Shown piece after piece: positions 8,611 to 20,330 of a stretch of DNA of 64,000 bases. The notes beneath the pieces are model-generated. The model saw only the letters and a program-made list of their open reading frames with translations. It ran no database searches and was not told the DNA's origin. This DNA comes from Erodium maritimum (taxonomy: Eukaryota > Streptophyta > Magnoliopsida > Geraniales > Geraniaceae): the NCBI GenBank assembly GCA_963921825.1, contig OY997594.1, positions 56,653,675 to 56,717,674 of the forward strand, in the 5' to 3' direction. The translations under genes were made by a program, and so were the position numbers. Within the stretch, counting starts at the first letter, position 1. Each line of letters begins with the position of its first letter.

Positions 8611-11600
8611 TGTAAGACCCGCTCACGGTCGAACCAGTGACTTTTCAAGAAAGTTCGACTTTCTAACGGAAAAGTCAACCGATGACTCAAGAAGTCACTC
8701 GGGGCTTTTCTGGAACCCAAACGACTTAGCCGTCATCACGGTTGGCTTAAGGGGATAATTTCCTTTCGTTTGAGTATAATGTTGGAGGAAGTCAAATTTA
8801 GTCAAAACGGGACTTTTTATCGACTAAAGCAATATTTTTATTGGGCTGGAAATTATTTTGGAAAACTAAAAGAACCTACTTGGACACTTGTCCCTTTTTG
8901 GTTGAAAGAGAGAAAGGGGAGTGGTCTTGGACCATTATACCCTCCCAAAAGCTTCTACAAGGGACTCTAGCTAAAGGGCTTTTAGTCATTTAACACATCT
9001 AGGTATTATATGAGTTTGGAAAAGCAAAACCAACCCAATTTTGGTGGTGTAGCCGAATCTTGGAGGAGAAGAAAGGGAGAGGAGCTCCCATGGAGCTTTG
9101 AAGAAGAAGCAAGGGAAAAGAAGCTACTTGAAGTCTTTCTCTAACCATCCCTTCTCCAAATCCTTACCATCTTCTTCATCTCACACTCCTAGAGGTAATG
9201 GAACTCTCTAATTCTCTTTTCCCTTCATCTCTTTTCATGGGTCTTGGTTGAAAATTGCTAGATGTTGTTAGGTGTGAGTGGAAATGGTGTGAGATGATGT
9301 TGTTGAGAAGCCTTGTTGTGTTTTTGTGGGAAATCTTTAGTTTGTTGGAGCTTTTGAGTTGTTTATGATTTGATGAATCATTATAAACTTGCTTATTTGT
9401 TGATTCCTACCATGGGTAGAGGAGTATTGGAGGTATTTGACTATTTTGGGAGTTAGAAGTGGTAAAATTTTGGGTTTGAAGGTGGTTTTTCGGAGAAAAG
9501 GAGCAGGAGGTTGAAGAAGGGCGAAACTGCCTTGGAGCGCCACAGATCCGTGACGGGCCAAGTCGGGGCTCCGTGAGGGAGTCTGTGACGGCACTCGTCA
9601 CGGCTCCGTGACGGTAACCGTGAGGGTTGGTGTCACTGGTCCGTGACCAGGTCCGTGGCCGAGCAGGGTGGGGGTTTCTTTGAGGGTTTTTCACCTTGTT
9701 TGACCTTGGTTTTGAGCTGAACTGTAAGACCCGCTTCCGATCGAACCGGTGACTCCGGAAACCACTCGGGACTTTTCCGGAACCCAAACGGATTAGCCAT
9801 TATCACGGTTGGCTTCAGGGGAGAAAACCCTTTCGTTTGAGTATAATATCGGATAAAGTCAATTTTGGTCAAAACGAGACTTTATATCGACTAAAGCTTC
9901 TTTTTAAAAAAAGTGCTGGAATTTAAATTGGAAAACTAAATGAGCTAGAGGGACACTTGTCTTCTTTTGGTTGAATGAGAGAAAAAGGGATAGTCATTGT
10001 CCCTTTTACCCTCCTAAAAGCTACTACAAAGGAATCTACCTCAAGGGCCTTTAGGTCTTTACTTCTTCTAGGTATTATATTGGATTGGAGAAGCAAAATC
10101 AAGTCATTTTCTTCTTGTTGTAGCCGAAACTTAGAGGGGAAGCAAGGAAGGAGAGCTCCCATGGAGGTTTGAAGGAAAACCAAAGAAGAAGGAGTCATTT
10201 GGGGTCTTCCTCTAGCCATCCACCCTCAAAATCACTAGCATCCTCTTCATCTCATCATTCTAGAGGTAATGGAACTCTCTAATCCTCTTTTCTCTTCATC
10301 TATTTTTCTTGGGTTTTGGGTGAAAAGGGCTAGATGATGTTGGGTTTGAGTAGAGATGGTGGGAGATGATGTTGATGATGAACCTTGTTGGATTTTGGTT
10401 GAGAAATCAATAGTTGTTGGAGATTTTGAAGTGGGTTTGATTTGATGAATCCTTGGAAGCTTGTTTGTGTGTTGATTCCTACCATGGGTAGAGGAGTATT
10501 GAAGGATTTGGACTGTTTTGGGAGTTGGAAGGGGTAAATTTCTGGGTTTAAGGGTGGTTTTTCAGAGTTTTGGAGCTGGAGGTTGAAGAAGGGCGAAACT
10601 GCCCTGGTGCGCCACGGATCCGTGACGGATCCCGTGACGGGCGATGTCACGGCTCCGTGAGGGAGTCCGTGACGGTAACCGTGAGGGTTAACGTCACGGA
10701 TCCGTGACCAGATCCGTGACCCACCAGGGTGGGGGTTTCTTGAGGGTTCCTGAGGGTTTTGGCATCTTGGTTTTGAGCTGAACTTTGGAAGGGTTTTGGG
10801 GGTCTTTCTTTCTGTTTGAGTGGAGCCTAATTAACGTTTCTTTGTGTCCAAGACGTTGTGGATCAAACTAGAGGAGCAAGGATCACGCCGGGAACCGAGG
10901 AAGGAGCAAAGTAGTGATCACCGGACTTCATCAAAGCGTTGAAGAGGAGGACCTTGAGGTAGGGAAAGCCTTAACCTCTCGTTTATCGTGCTTAGTATGC
11001 ACGCTAGGTTAATAAAAAGGGAAAAGGTCCTAGGTATGCCTATAGGATGCGAATAACTAGCATAATCGTCTTTCATTTTTCTAATAACCGGAAGTGTCTA
11101 GTGGTGACCGATTAGGATGCCAATCTAGTGTATTTCGCTTTTAACACTTGGGTTATGATTGTCTTGTAGAGGAGCCTTGGAAAAGCCCTCGGATTAGTTG
11201 CTTGTTAGGATCACATGCTTGTTTGTTAATTGCTTGGTGGATAGGCTAAAGAGTCTAACGAAACTAGTAGAATTGCATGTATGCATGCTCTCTTGAAGGT
11301 TCTTATAATTGGTTGATTGTACTCGTACTTGTTCGTTGATTGTATTCGATTCATTACTTGATTTACTCGAATGCTTGTTTGGAGCATCGAGTATGACTGG
11401 TTGTACCGAGCGGTGCAATCAGGTGATCGATGCCCCGGTGGTTCGAAACTGGTAAGTGAACGGTAAGTTGGGTTTGTGTGATTGGTGTGCTATGTTTGCG
11501 TGATTTTCGCGTACTGCTTGTTGTGGTGAATTGGTGATGTGTGGACTATGGTTGGAATTGAATTGGTTATTGTTGAGTTGGTATCATATCGTGATTGGTT

Positions 11601-13713
11601 AAGTGCGTATTCAATTATTAATTGCTTCTTATTAAATTGTCCAAGTGTATGCTCTCCATGGGGGTAATACCTTGGTTCCCAAGGACATAAAATCCCTTGG
11701 AGACGTTTCTGAGAATCCCGATGATAAGCGCCTCGAAGGGTTGTTTCCGGTCGCCTCAATGTTATGCGTCTCCTCTGGATTCGAGGGAAAATCCGATAAG
11801 ACACATCATGTGGATCGGAGGGTGGACACTTCATGTGCCTCGACATTGGTTGATTTACCTGTTACCTGTGTATGCTAAATTGGCTTTGTTTGACTTGTTG
11901 ATTGCTCTCATTGAACTGAAGGCCCGTCTTGTTAAGTGTTTTCCCTACTGAGCGTAAGCTCACTCCTGTTAGTTCATTGTTGTGTTTACAGGTTTGATTG
12001 AGGAGTAGAGGCTTGGGAGCTTCTCGGTGTGGGTTCCGTAGAGACTTCATGTTTACTTTCCTTTGTTTAAGAACAGTTTTTGCAAGACTTATTATTACAC
12101 CCCCGGAGGGTTACTTATACTTTACGTTGGATTTTATGGATTGAGGTACTTATTGGAGGTCTTCAAGATTTAATTATTGTTCGATTGGTTATCTGTCTTC
12201 TTCTACCCGTCATGCCTCGAGTCCGGGCGATAACCAGATTTGGGGCGTGACATGAACTTTGGAAGGGCTTTGGGGGTTTTGCTTGCTGTTTAAGTGGAGT
12301 CTAATTTACGTTTCATTGTGTCCAAGACTTTGGGACCGAGCTAGAGGAGCAAAGATCACGCCGGAACCCGTGTGAAGAATGGAGTGGTGACCACCGGGCT
12401 TATCATCAGAGTGTTGAGAGGAAGACCACGAGGTAGGGAAAGTCTAACTTCTCGTTTAAATGCTTAATATGCATGTTAGGCTAATAAAATTGGAAAGGTC
12501 CTAGAAATGCCTATAAGACGCGAATAACTAGAATAATTGTCTTTCAATTACTAATAACCGGAAGGGTCTAGTAATGCATGCTTAGGATGCCAATCACTAG
12601 TGTAACTCGCTTTCAATACTCGGGAATTGTTTTACTGGTAGGGCGGCCTTGGCAAAGCCCTCGGATTAGTTGTGTGCTAGGATCACATGCTTGGTTGTTT
12701 GTTTGCTTAGTGGATAGGCTAAGGAGTCTAATGGAACTAGTTGAATTGCATGCTTGAATGCTCGATTGAAGGTTTTCATGATTGGTTGATTGAACTCGTG
12801 CTTGACTGTTGAATGTATTTGAATGATTGCTTTATTCCTTAAATGGTTGATTGGAGCATCGAGTATGACTGGTTCTACCGAGCGGTGCAATCAGGTGATC
12901 GATGGACCGATGGGTCATGACAGGTAAGTGAACGGTAAGTTGAGGTTATGTGATTCGTGTGCTGTGTGTTGTGGTGAAACCGTGATTCGTGTGCTGTGTG
13001 TTGTGATGAAAGTGTGACTCGTTTAGGTTGATTACTTCGTGTTTGCTTGAGTATATTATCCTTTATATTTGACTATCATTGAATTGCCCAAGAGTATGCT
13101 TCTTATGGGAGTTATACCTTGGTTCCCGAGGACATATAGTTCCTTGGAGGCGTTTATGAGAATCCCGATGATAAGCGCCCTCAGGGGGTTGTTTCCGGTA
13201 GCCTCAATGATATGCGTCTCCTCTGGACTTGAGGGAAAATCCGAGAGGACACATCATATGTGGATCGGAGGGTGGTGACTCCATGTGCCACGGCATTGAT
13301 TAGATTACCTATTGCCCGTAATTGTTAAGAGTTATTTAGTTGACTTTGCTGATGAAATTATTGAGTTTAAAGTCCACCTTGTTATATATTTTCCCTACTG
13401 AGCGCAAGCTCACCCTTTTGAGTTTATTGTTGTGATTACAGGCTTGATTGAGGAGTAGAGGCTTGGGAGATTCTTGGTGTGGGTGTCTTGTTAGAGACTT
13501 CGTTTATGTTTTTACTTCAGTTTTTGAACAAACCATGTTGGAGGATTATTATTACACCCCTGGAGGGTTTTATTTATGTTTTAAACTGAGTTATTCTGAT
13601 TGGAGACTTATTTGAAGGATTTATGAAATTGTTGTCGGTTAAAGAGTGTTGAAAAACGTATTTACTCACGTCCCGGCTCGAGTCCGGACAAGAACCGGAT
13701 TTGGGGCGTGACA
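8611..13713 (+). repeat. 5' LTR of element B (about 2.57 kb without F)
   Basis: Two segments, 8611-9722 and 12258-13713, joined after removing F and one copy of its duplication. It holds the palindrome GTCACGGCTCCGTGAC (9597-9612), a donor-like GAG|GTAGGG at 12432/12433, a hairpin TGAGCGCAAGCTCA at 13399-13412, an acceptor-like TTACAG ending at 13441, and the usual end GGATTTGGGGCGTGACA. Confidence 0.85.
9723..12252 (+). mobile_element. Solo LTR F nested in the LTR of element B (2530 bp)
   Basis: Begins TGTAAGACCCGCTTCC and ends GGATTTGGGGCGTGACA. It is flanked by a perfect 5-bp duplication TGAAC (9718-9722 and 12253-12257), and the host LTR continues on both sides. No internal region is present, so the element was reduced to one LTR by LTR-LTR recombination. 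It contains GTCACGGATCCGTGAC (10693-10708), a donor-like GAG|GTAGGG at 10958/10959, hairpin TGAGCGTAAGCTCA (11949-11962) and an acceptor-like TTTACAG ending at 11991. Confidence 0.9.
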
Positions 13714-13716
13714 ATT

Positions 13717-13728
13717 TGGTATCAGAGC
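13717..13728 (+). other. Primer-binding site of element B
   Basis: TGGTATCAGAGC, complementary to initiator tRNA-Met, three bases after the LTR end. Confidence 0.9.
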
Positions 13729-14143
13729 CTGGTTTCATTTGAAACAGGTGTCTTGTGAACTGGTTTTCAAAACTTGGACCGAAGTCAATTAGGTGGGTAG
13801 AGTTAGGGAGTCTGAGTCGTGATACTCAGTGACGCGATTTGGAAACATTGACGCGAAGAGTTGGAACGACATGCGTCATGAGTCGCTTTAATGTTTGTCC
13901 TAAATGAAATCTTTACACTGCAATGTTTGCATTATTTGATTGGTATCCTCTCCCTAGCGATCGGTGAGGCCGAATGGTTGAGATCAGAATTTGATTAACG
14001 GGCAGTGATCGACCCGCTAGGCATTCGTTGTAGAGTGAGCCAATTGGTGGTGGTGTTGCCATTCTAGTGGATCATTTCTGAAAAATTTTCGGGTTGTAGT
14101 TTGGTCTGACTCAACTGTTGACATGTTGATTGCCCACTATTCT

Positions 14144-14568
14144 GGAGCATGAGTACTCCATGTGTGCTTTTATTGAGTGTTTTAGGGATGGGCATGAGAA
14201 CCATGTATTCCGTTGTGTGAGAACCTTGGGTGGGGCACGAGAACCCCGTATATCGTCTGTGTTGAGGATGTTGGTGGGGCACGAGAATCCCGTGTGCCCG
14301 TGTGTGGCGAGTTTGGGGCACGAGAACCCCGTGTGCCCGTGTGTGGCGAGTTTGAGGCACGAGCACCCCGTAGTATTTGGGAGCACGAGAACTCCGTTTA
14401 TTGATTGTGTTATGTACTTTGGGAGCACGAGAACTCTGTTTATTGATTGTGTTGTGTACTTTGGGGAGCACGAGAACTCCGGTTATTGGCTTTGTCGTGT
14501 AACTTGAAGAGCATGAGCACTCTATGTATTGACCGTGTGGTGTCTTTGGCCGAGCATGAGAACTCTGC
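14144..14568 (+). repeat. Hairpin array with constant loop in leader of element B
   Basis: Eleven units with an 8-nt loop close to CAYGAGNA and changing stems: GGAG/CTCC, GGGG/CCCC, AGAG/CTCT and CGAG/CTCT among them. The first unit is GGAGCATGAGTACTCC at 14144-14159. Linkers of 20-35 nt vary. Element C has nine units of the same kind in the same place. Confidence 0.75.
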
Positions 14569-14603
14569 GTACTTTTGTCGTGTGAAATTGTTTGGTAAAT
14601 GTC

Positions 14604-14776
14604 CCGCTTAAGCGGAGGTTTAAAGGAATTTACGAATAGGTCATGCCGAAAGTTTGGTAGAACTAAAGTGTTTGTACTATCACGGGCTGACTCAGGGGCG
14701 CCACTACAGTCGAGCGTGATGGTTTGATGTCAAGTTGTTACAATGAGGTTCGGGGACGCCTGAATCGGGTTGTAAC
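14604..14776 (+). other. Leader palindrome and two-hairpin RNA module of element B
   Basis: Palindrome CCGCTTAAGCGG (14604-14615); hairpin 1 at 14689-14711 (arms GACT/AGTC, core GGGGCGCC); hairpin 2 at 14737-14776 (outer GTTACAAT/GTTGTAAC with one T-G wobble, inner GGTTC/GAATC with one G-T wobble, loop GGGGACGCCT). Spacer between the hairpins is 25 nt, as in A and C. Confidence 0.65.
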
Positions 14777-15192
14777 AACATGAGATCGACATGGAAAAGT
14801 TTGGGTAAAAGGTAAGAAATGGGAATCCATGGAAGGGAGGGAAACGTTAAGGGTGATTATTGAATTGAAGTGTGTTAAATGCTAAACCCCTCTTTGTGGA
14901 AGGATACCCGAGCAAGGGGTGTGCCAATTGATTAGTGCTTGTGTGGTGTGCTTGAGTTGGAACCCTCCTGTGGGAGTTGGTGGTTGATTACTTAAATCAC
15001 TGGTTGTTGTTGTGAGACGCATAGAGATGCGAACTTGTGTGCTATTATATATGAGTATATATATCTATTAAGTGTGAGAGGTGTAACTGTGGGTGACTTG
15101 TGTGACGCGCGTGAATGTCCTTGTAACGTGTGAGAACCGTTGTTGAACTAAGTATTGAACATGTGCGTTATCTGTGCAGGTGGATAGGCGAC

Positions 15193-15699
15193 ATGGCTCG
15201 TACGTATGTTCCGAGAGGTACCCGGAGCCGCCCAGTTGGGGGTCCGAGTCAGGCACCTGCCGCTGAGCAGGAGGGGGCAGCTGACGCCCAGGATGCTGCT
15301 TCCACAGAGCATCAGAGCTTTGAGGGTGGACCATCAGGGTCGCCACCCAGGACATCTCCAGTCGCAGAGCTGACTCAGACGACCCCTCTCGAGGAGATGG
15401 TTCGCGCTGTACTAGCAGCCTTGAGTGCGCAGCAAAGGACTACAGCACCGGCACCAGAGCCCGTGCCCGTTGCTTCAGCAGATTTTGCTGAGAGACCAGG
15501 ACATCTTGATAGCCTCATGGCCCAGTCGCTCAGGGAGTTTCGTAAACTCGGTACGCCGACCTACTCCGGGGGAGCGGACCCCGAGGCAGCCTCGGGCTGG
15601 TTGGAGCGGGTTACCCGCAACCTCGATACCTATGGGGTATCGGAGGGGCGCTTGAGAGTTTCGTTCGCCTCTTTTCAGCTTGGTGGAAGCGACTTGTAA
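15193..15699 (+). pseudogene. gag of element B, N-terminal part only
   Basis: Open frame from ATG 15193 (MARTYVPRGTRSRPVGG) for 168 codons. It has a basic N-terminus, a Gln/Ala/Pro-rich stretch, and the start of the retrotransposon Gag domain (FRKLGTPTYSGGADPEAASGW, then ERVTRNLDT). It agrees closely with element C Gag up to FQL at 15681 and then ends in unrelated GGSDL and a stop. Capsid C-terminal part, zinc knuckle and all of Pol are absent. Confidence 0.82.
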
Positions 15700-16949
15700 G
15701 GTGCTTGGGTCAGGGGTTGTGAAACCGGTATCGACGTCAAGAAAAATATCACGAGTTGGATAACCTTCGTGATTGATCACAGTTAGGTGTTGATGGTTTT
15801 ACCACGATCTAGGATTGTGATGTTTGAGGTGTGACTGATCCGTTATCAGGTTGAGAATCTTGATAAGATTTACCCGGTTTGACGTGTTACTATGTTGGAC
15901 AAGTGTGTCGCCCATGGTATGTCATGAGCTATTGATTGTGGGATGTTTCGAGGCGTGCCGCCTTCCGATTAGGTGCCGGTAAATTGTACCATTTCCTTGA
16001 TTGAGGTACGCCTACCTTTCCACGAGATGTGGTGAAACGAGAGGTTGTTCCAAACCCTACAGTGGTTATGAGAACCTTTGTTTTGATGATTGCATTAGTG
16101 TGTTACTTCTTGTCTTGTGTGTATTAGGTCGTGACATGGCCTTATTGGCGTTCGAGTGTGAACTATTATTGTGACGACTACTAAAGAGAAACTGAGAAGT
16201 TACATCTGCGGATGGCTCCGTCTTTATCCGACTTTCGGAGTATTTCGGTAAGGCACTCATACCGACGGGAAATTCCGGTATGGCATGTCTAGACCGATGT
16301 TGTTTGTTCCAATGTGATACCTATACCGTTGAGGATTCCGATGTGAGGTATCTACATCGAGGTTGTTGTGACGGCCCGCTATCTACACCGACGCCGAATT
16401 CCAGTATAGGTTACCAAGATCGTTATCTGTTATTCCTCAGTGTCTGAGGGCTAATCGACTTGTTGTGTGTACTCATTGATTCCTTGTGTTGATCTAATTG
16501 GTTTCACGTTGAAATTGTGAACTGTTAAGTAATACCGTTTGTCAACGCCAAGTTTGATTTTGGGTATCACTTCCTTGTAGAATTGTTTGTGGTTGGTCTT
16601 GACTTGGTAGTGTTTGAGTTCTGTTGTGGTTAGTCCCTGTAACGATTGCTAAGGAGGAAATTGAGAAGTAACGTTGGTGTGTGGTTCCGACTCTGTTCGA
16701 CTTGCAGATCGTCCCGACAGGATACCTATGCCGACGGAAATTTCCGGTATAGGATATCTAGACCGTTACCTGAGGTTCTTAAGTGTTTGAGTGTTATTCG
16801 GCTCGTGTTTTTGCTCGGTTTTTCTTTGAGTTTATGTGAGACGTTGCACGTTTGAGTTGTGAACTGTTGAGAAAGACTGGTTTTGCACCGTTAAGTCTGA
16901 CGTTTGAGTACTAGCGTGATCTAGTGAAGCACGATTAAGTGAAGGTCGA
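15682..16949 (+). other. Orphan segment between gag B and the pol tail of A
   Basis: No coding frame and no LTR boundary recognised. It carries imperfect hairpins such as CATACCG..CGGTATG (16258-16282) and CCTATGCCG..CGGTATAGG (16725-16753), built on GACGGAAATTCC-like centres. Similar hairpins occur in LTR D near 44200-44350, so this may be leader or LTR sequence of a D-like subfamily joined by deletion. Origin is uncertain. Confidence 0.35.
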
Positions 16950-17280
16950 GTAGATTCGGAAACGGTTAAAGACCGCGCAGAGCCGACATAAGAGTTACAC
17001 AAATGAAAGGCGCATGCCTCTTGAGTTTCAATTGGTGATCAGATTTTTCTGAGAGTGAGCCTAAGAAGGACCTTTAACGGTTCAACCACGGCAGAGGCAA
17101 GTTGACCCCGCAGATTATCGTACATTTTGAGATCCTCAGGCAGAACTAGATCCGTCGCCTAGCTTCTTCCACGTTCACAACTACGGAAGTGCACCACGGA
17201 TCCCTCGCTTGTGAATATTGAGCAGGACGTTCCCTGAGATAGGCTCAAGAGGAACGCGTTCGTTTTAAATTTCGGGGACG
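16950..17280 (+). pseudogene. Decayed 3' end of pol of element A
   Basis: Aligns by eye with the integrase C-terminus of C and E. 'AAGACCGCGCAGAGCC' at 16968 matches the KTAQSRQK region, the run near 17020 matches PLEFAVG, and 17168-17215 matches the FHVSQLRKY..DPSH segment. Many indels destroy the frame. The conserved non-coding tail TTTAAATTTCGGGGACGAAAT follows at 17264. Confidence 0.65.
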
Positions 17281-17288
17281 AAATTCCT

Positions 17289-17303
17289 TTAAAGGAGGTA
17301 GAC
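17289..17303 (+). other. Polypurine tract of element A
   Basis: TTAAAGGAGGTAGAC immediately before the 3' LTR. Elements C and E have TTAAGGGGGGTAGA at the same place. It would prime plus-strand DNA synthesis. Confidence 0.75.
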
Positions 17304-19063
17304 TGTAAAGACCTGAAATTTTATTTCGGTAATTTATCGTTGAGAACGTCGTCGAGTTGGGGAGCGAGTCGATTATTGGATCGATTGCAAAAAAAAAGGG
17401 AGAAAGAAGCATTGGACCTGGCTAGCTCAGACCCAAGTCTGCTCAACACGCACGAGCCAAGCCCGCCCACACACGCATTACCAGGCACAAGCCACTCGAG
17501 GCCCAATGTCCAACCCTAATCCCTTCACGCTTCTCTTCATATCCAGCCGCGCACGCGAACCGAGGATTGCGTTTGTCCTTCCTGAAAACCTCTCTCTCTC
17601 CCAATTCAGATCTCGTTCCTCTCCCCATCTTAGATCTTCCAGTCTCTCACTCTCACTCTCACACTCAAGCTCCTTCCATCCTCGTCGATGTCGTCCTCTC
17701 CAGTCCCGTCTCCATGTGAATCGATCGACACCGGCGAGCGAGCTGCACCGAGAACCTCGCGACCCGTTTCTTCTTCACCGAGCCCGAGCCCCAAATCGCA
17801 TCGCGTGGTGTCAGGCTCTCAGCACCGGTGAGCCACGCACCAGCCTTGTCTCTTCCGCCTGTGAATCGTACGTATGCGAGGTCTCGTCGGACGGAAACCC
17901 TCACGGCGTCTCAAACCGCGCCGGAGAACTCGACTCAGATCCATGGCCGAGCTCGAGTTTTGGCTCCGTGAGGGCGAGTTTCATCACAGGACGAGGGCCA
18001 CAGGAGAACTTCACCGGTACGACGACGGGAACCACTCCCAACGTCGCCACGGCTCCTCCGAGCACTTCGCCGCCGTCGTCGTCGGGGAACTGCACAAACC
18101 CTCGCCGCCCCGACCTTGCACTCGAGCTGAACCACAAGTGAAACGGGCCTTGCGCCAACCTAGTTGGGCCTCAGGCAGGCCGGTCAGGCCTCGGCCCATT
18201 TCGGTCAGACCTGGACTTGGACTCGGGTTCGAGTCGGGTCCGGAACTGGGTTCGGGTCGGCCCTGGGTCCGGTCGGGTCAGGCTTCTGAACCGGGTCGGA
18301 GCCGGGTCAGATCCGGGTCTGGTTCTCGGATCCGGGTCGGACCTGTTTTAAAGATAAATTATTTTTAAAATCAGATTTAATTAAATAATAATTTAATTTA
18401 TTTGACTTAAAATTGGGATTTTTAAAAGACGTTTTGGACAATTTCGCGGACCTTGGACTATACCGGGACTGACTTGGTATTTTATCTGTTAAACCCAGCA
18501 CGACTTGAGTTCGCCCGAGAAGACGGAGTTGGCCCAGTCGTCAGTAGCTAGGAGTATTATTAGAGGAAGACCACAAGGTGGGGAAAGTACTGAACTCCTC
18601 GTTTAAATAACGCTTTAGTATGCCTATTAGGTTAATAAAATCGGAAAGGTCCTAGAGATGCATATAGGATGCGAATAACTAGAATAACCGTCTTTCAATT
18701 ATTGATAACCGGGCGTGTCTAGTATGCATGCATAGGGTGTGAATAACTAGTTTAACTTGCTTTCAATACTTGGGAAATTGCTTTACTAGTAGAAAGGCCG
18801 AGACGGGCCATAGGGTTGGTTGTGGTTGCCTCACATGCAATGCTTGCTTATTTTTAAGATGATTTAAGGGTCTAATGAAACTAGATAAATCCGTATGCTT
18901 GAATGATCGAATGAATGCTTGGATGATTGTATGATTGAATGAATGCATGAATGAATGAATGATTGAGTGTAATTGGTTGTGCAGAAAGAGTATGATCGGG
19001 TGAGTGATAGACCGATGGAACGTGGTTGGTGAGTATGTAGATAAGTGTAATTGTGGGTATGAA
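17304..19063 (+). repeat. 3' LTR of element A, truncated
   Basis: Starts TGTAAAGACCTGAAA like the 5' LTR and follows it to 19063 with scattered substitutions and small indels, so the insertion is not recent. The last 1.28 kb of the LTR, including its hairpin arrays and GTGACA end, is missing. The open frame at 17506-18141 is an LTR frame and is shared only partly by the 5' copy. Confidence 0.85.
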
Positions 19064-20330
19064 GGATGATGGGCCCCGCAAGCAAGGCATGGGTATAAAG
19101 GAAATCGGAAGAGCCTAAATCTAAGGCTGAGAAGAAATCCCACAACCTACAGATAAGGCCAAAGGAGAGACAAGAACCATACCATTCGTGACGAAGAGTG
19201 ATGACGCCATAAGCACAACGAATCCAAACTTGGAAACGCATCCCACGATGAAACTGGACGAAATCACCCGAAAGTCACCACGGTCTGACCCGGAAAACAG
19301 CCAAACAACTCACACCCGGAAGGACCCAAGGGCAGACCCGGACCCGACCCAGACAAGACCAGCCCAGACCTGAAGGCCCAAACCACACTGGCCCAGATCA
19401 ACAGGCCCAGACCAGACTGGACCAGACCAGACTAGCCCAGACCAGAGAGGTCCAGACTCAGCACAACCCAAGTTACCAGCCGATCGTACCCGGCCCACAC
19501 CAGAGTTAGCCCGACCCGGTTGATCGAACCAAACCCGATTAGGTAGAACCCTACCCGACCCGAACACCAGCTCCCGAAACGCGCCGCATCCGAGAACGCG
19601 CCGCTGTTGCCGTTACACCAGACACACCTCCGGCACGACGAGACCACACCGGCGAACAAGGCTCCGGTCGGAACCTTACGCGCCAAGACCGATCATCGCC
19701 ACCTCGACACAGCACGGGCTTCGAGCATCCGGCGAGCAGCCAACAACAACTAACTAGATGGGGAGCTGCTCCCGGAGAATTGATGAGGTCAACCGAGTAG
19801 ATCTGAGACAAGGACGCCGGAGACTCAACCACCAGACGCAGAGAGAAGGGTTCGAGGTCCAGTGACCATGACCCGAACGACGGCGAGCTTGGGGAGCCGA
19901 TCACAAGCGGGTGCATAGAATAGGGGGAAGAAGGGAGAGAAAGGAAAAAAAGAAGAAGGATCTCGAGCAAAGGGGAGAAGGGGGGGGGGTCACGCACAGG
20001 TCCACGCTGGCGACATCCAAAGCCGGACGCCGCCGGCAGAAAAGAGGAAACAGAGGCGGCGCCTAGGGTTTTGGGAAAAGTAGGTCGAAAGCAGAGAGAG
20101 TTTCAAGGATTTTATTACCTTCCTTATTCCTCTAGATAAACATTCTTGTAAGATTTAGTCTTTGTAAGAAACGTCAATTTTAGGCATCAATTCCTATCGC
20201 ACATATTTTAATACAAACAATAATACTCGAAACCTCTAAAAAGATCCCAACGCTATGGATTGTTGTAACGAGCCAGTGTCATGTTTCGATTGTAACGCTG
20301 TTTTCTTGCAACTGTGGTCAGCATGAGAGT
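19064..20330. other. Unassigned GC-rich segment at the broken end of element A
   Basis: C/A-rich on the plus strand, with short repeats of CCCAGACCAGAC type (19370-19450) and a G-rich run at 19981-19990. The minus strand has several overlapping open frames without recognisable motifs. From about 20100 it becomes AT-rich. It may be the 5' part of another mobile element, but no boundary was identified. Confidence 0.3.

Larger units (their letters stand above)
8611..15681 (+). mobile_element. Gypsy element B, inserted in gag of A, 3' part deleted
   Basis: The 5' LTR starts TGTAAGACCCGC at 8611, is split by solo LTR F, resumes at 12258 and ends at 13713. Primer site, leader with hairpin array, and the first two-thirds of gag follow. 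Homology to Gag stops abruptly at 15681, in the middle of FQLEGEAYYWW as read in element C. No pol and no 3' LTR are present, so a deletion removed the rest of B together with most of A's coding part. Closest relative in the window is element C. Confidence 0.82.
3413..19063 (+). mobile_element. Gypsy element A (Tekay/Del-like), 3'-truncated, host of nested elements
   Basis: Ty3/gypsy LTR retrotransposon with a 5' LTR (3413-6462), primer site, leader, gag relic, a small decayed pol 3' end, polypurine tract and a 3' LTR (17304-19063) cut short. The 3' LTR stops matching the 5' LTR at 19063, which corresponds to 5183 in the 5' LTR, so about 1.28 kb is missing. Element B interrupts gag at 8611, and the DNA between B's gag and A's pol tail (15682-16949) is rearranged. 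Nearly all of A's pol is gone. The five bases before the 5' LTR are GTGTC; no matching duplication can be sought because the right end is lost. Confidence 0.85.
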
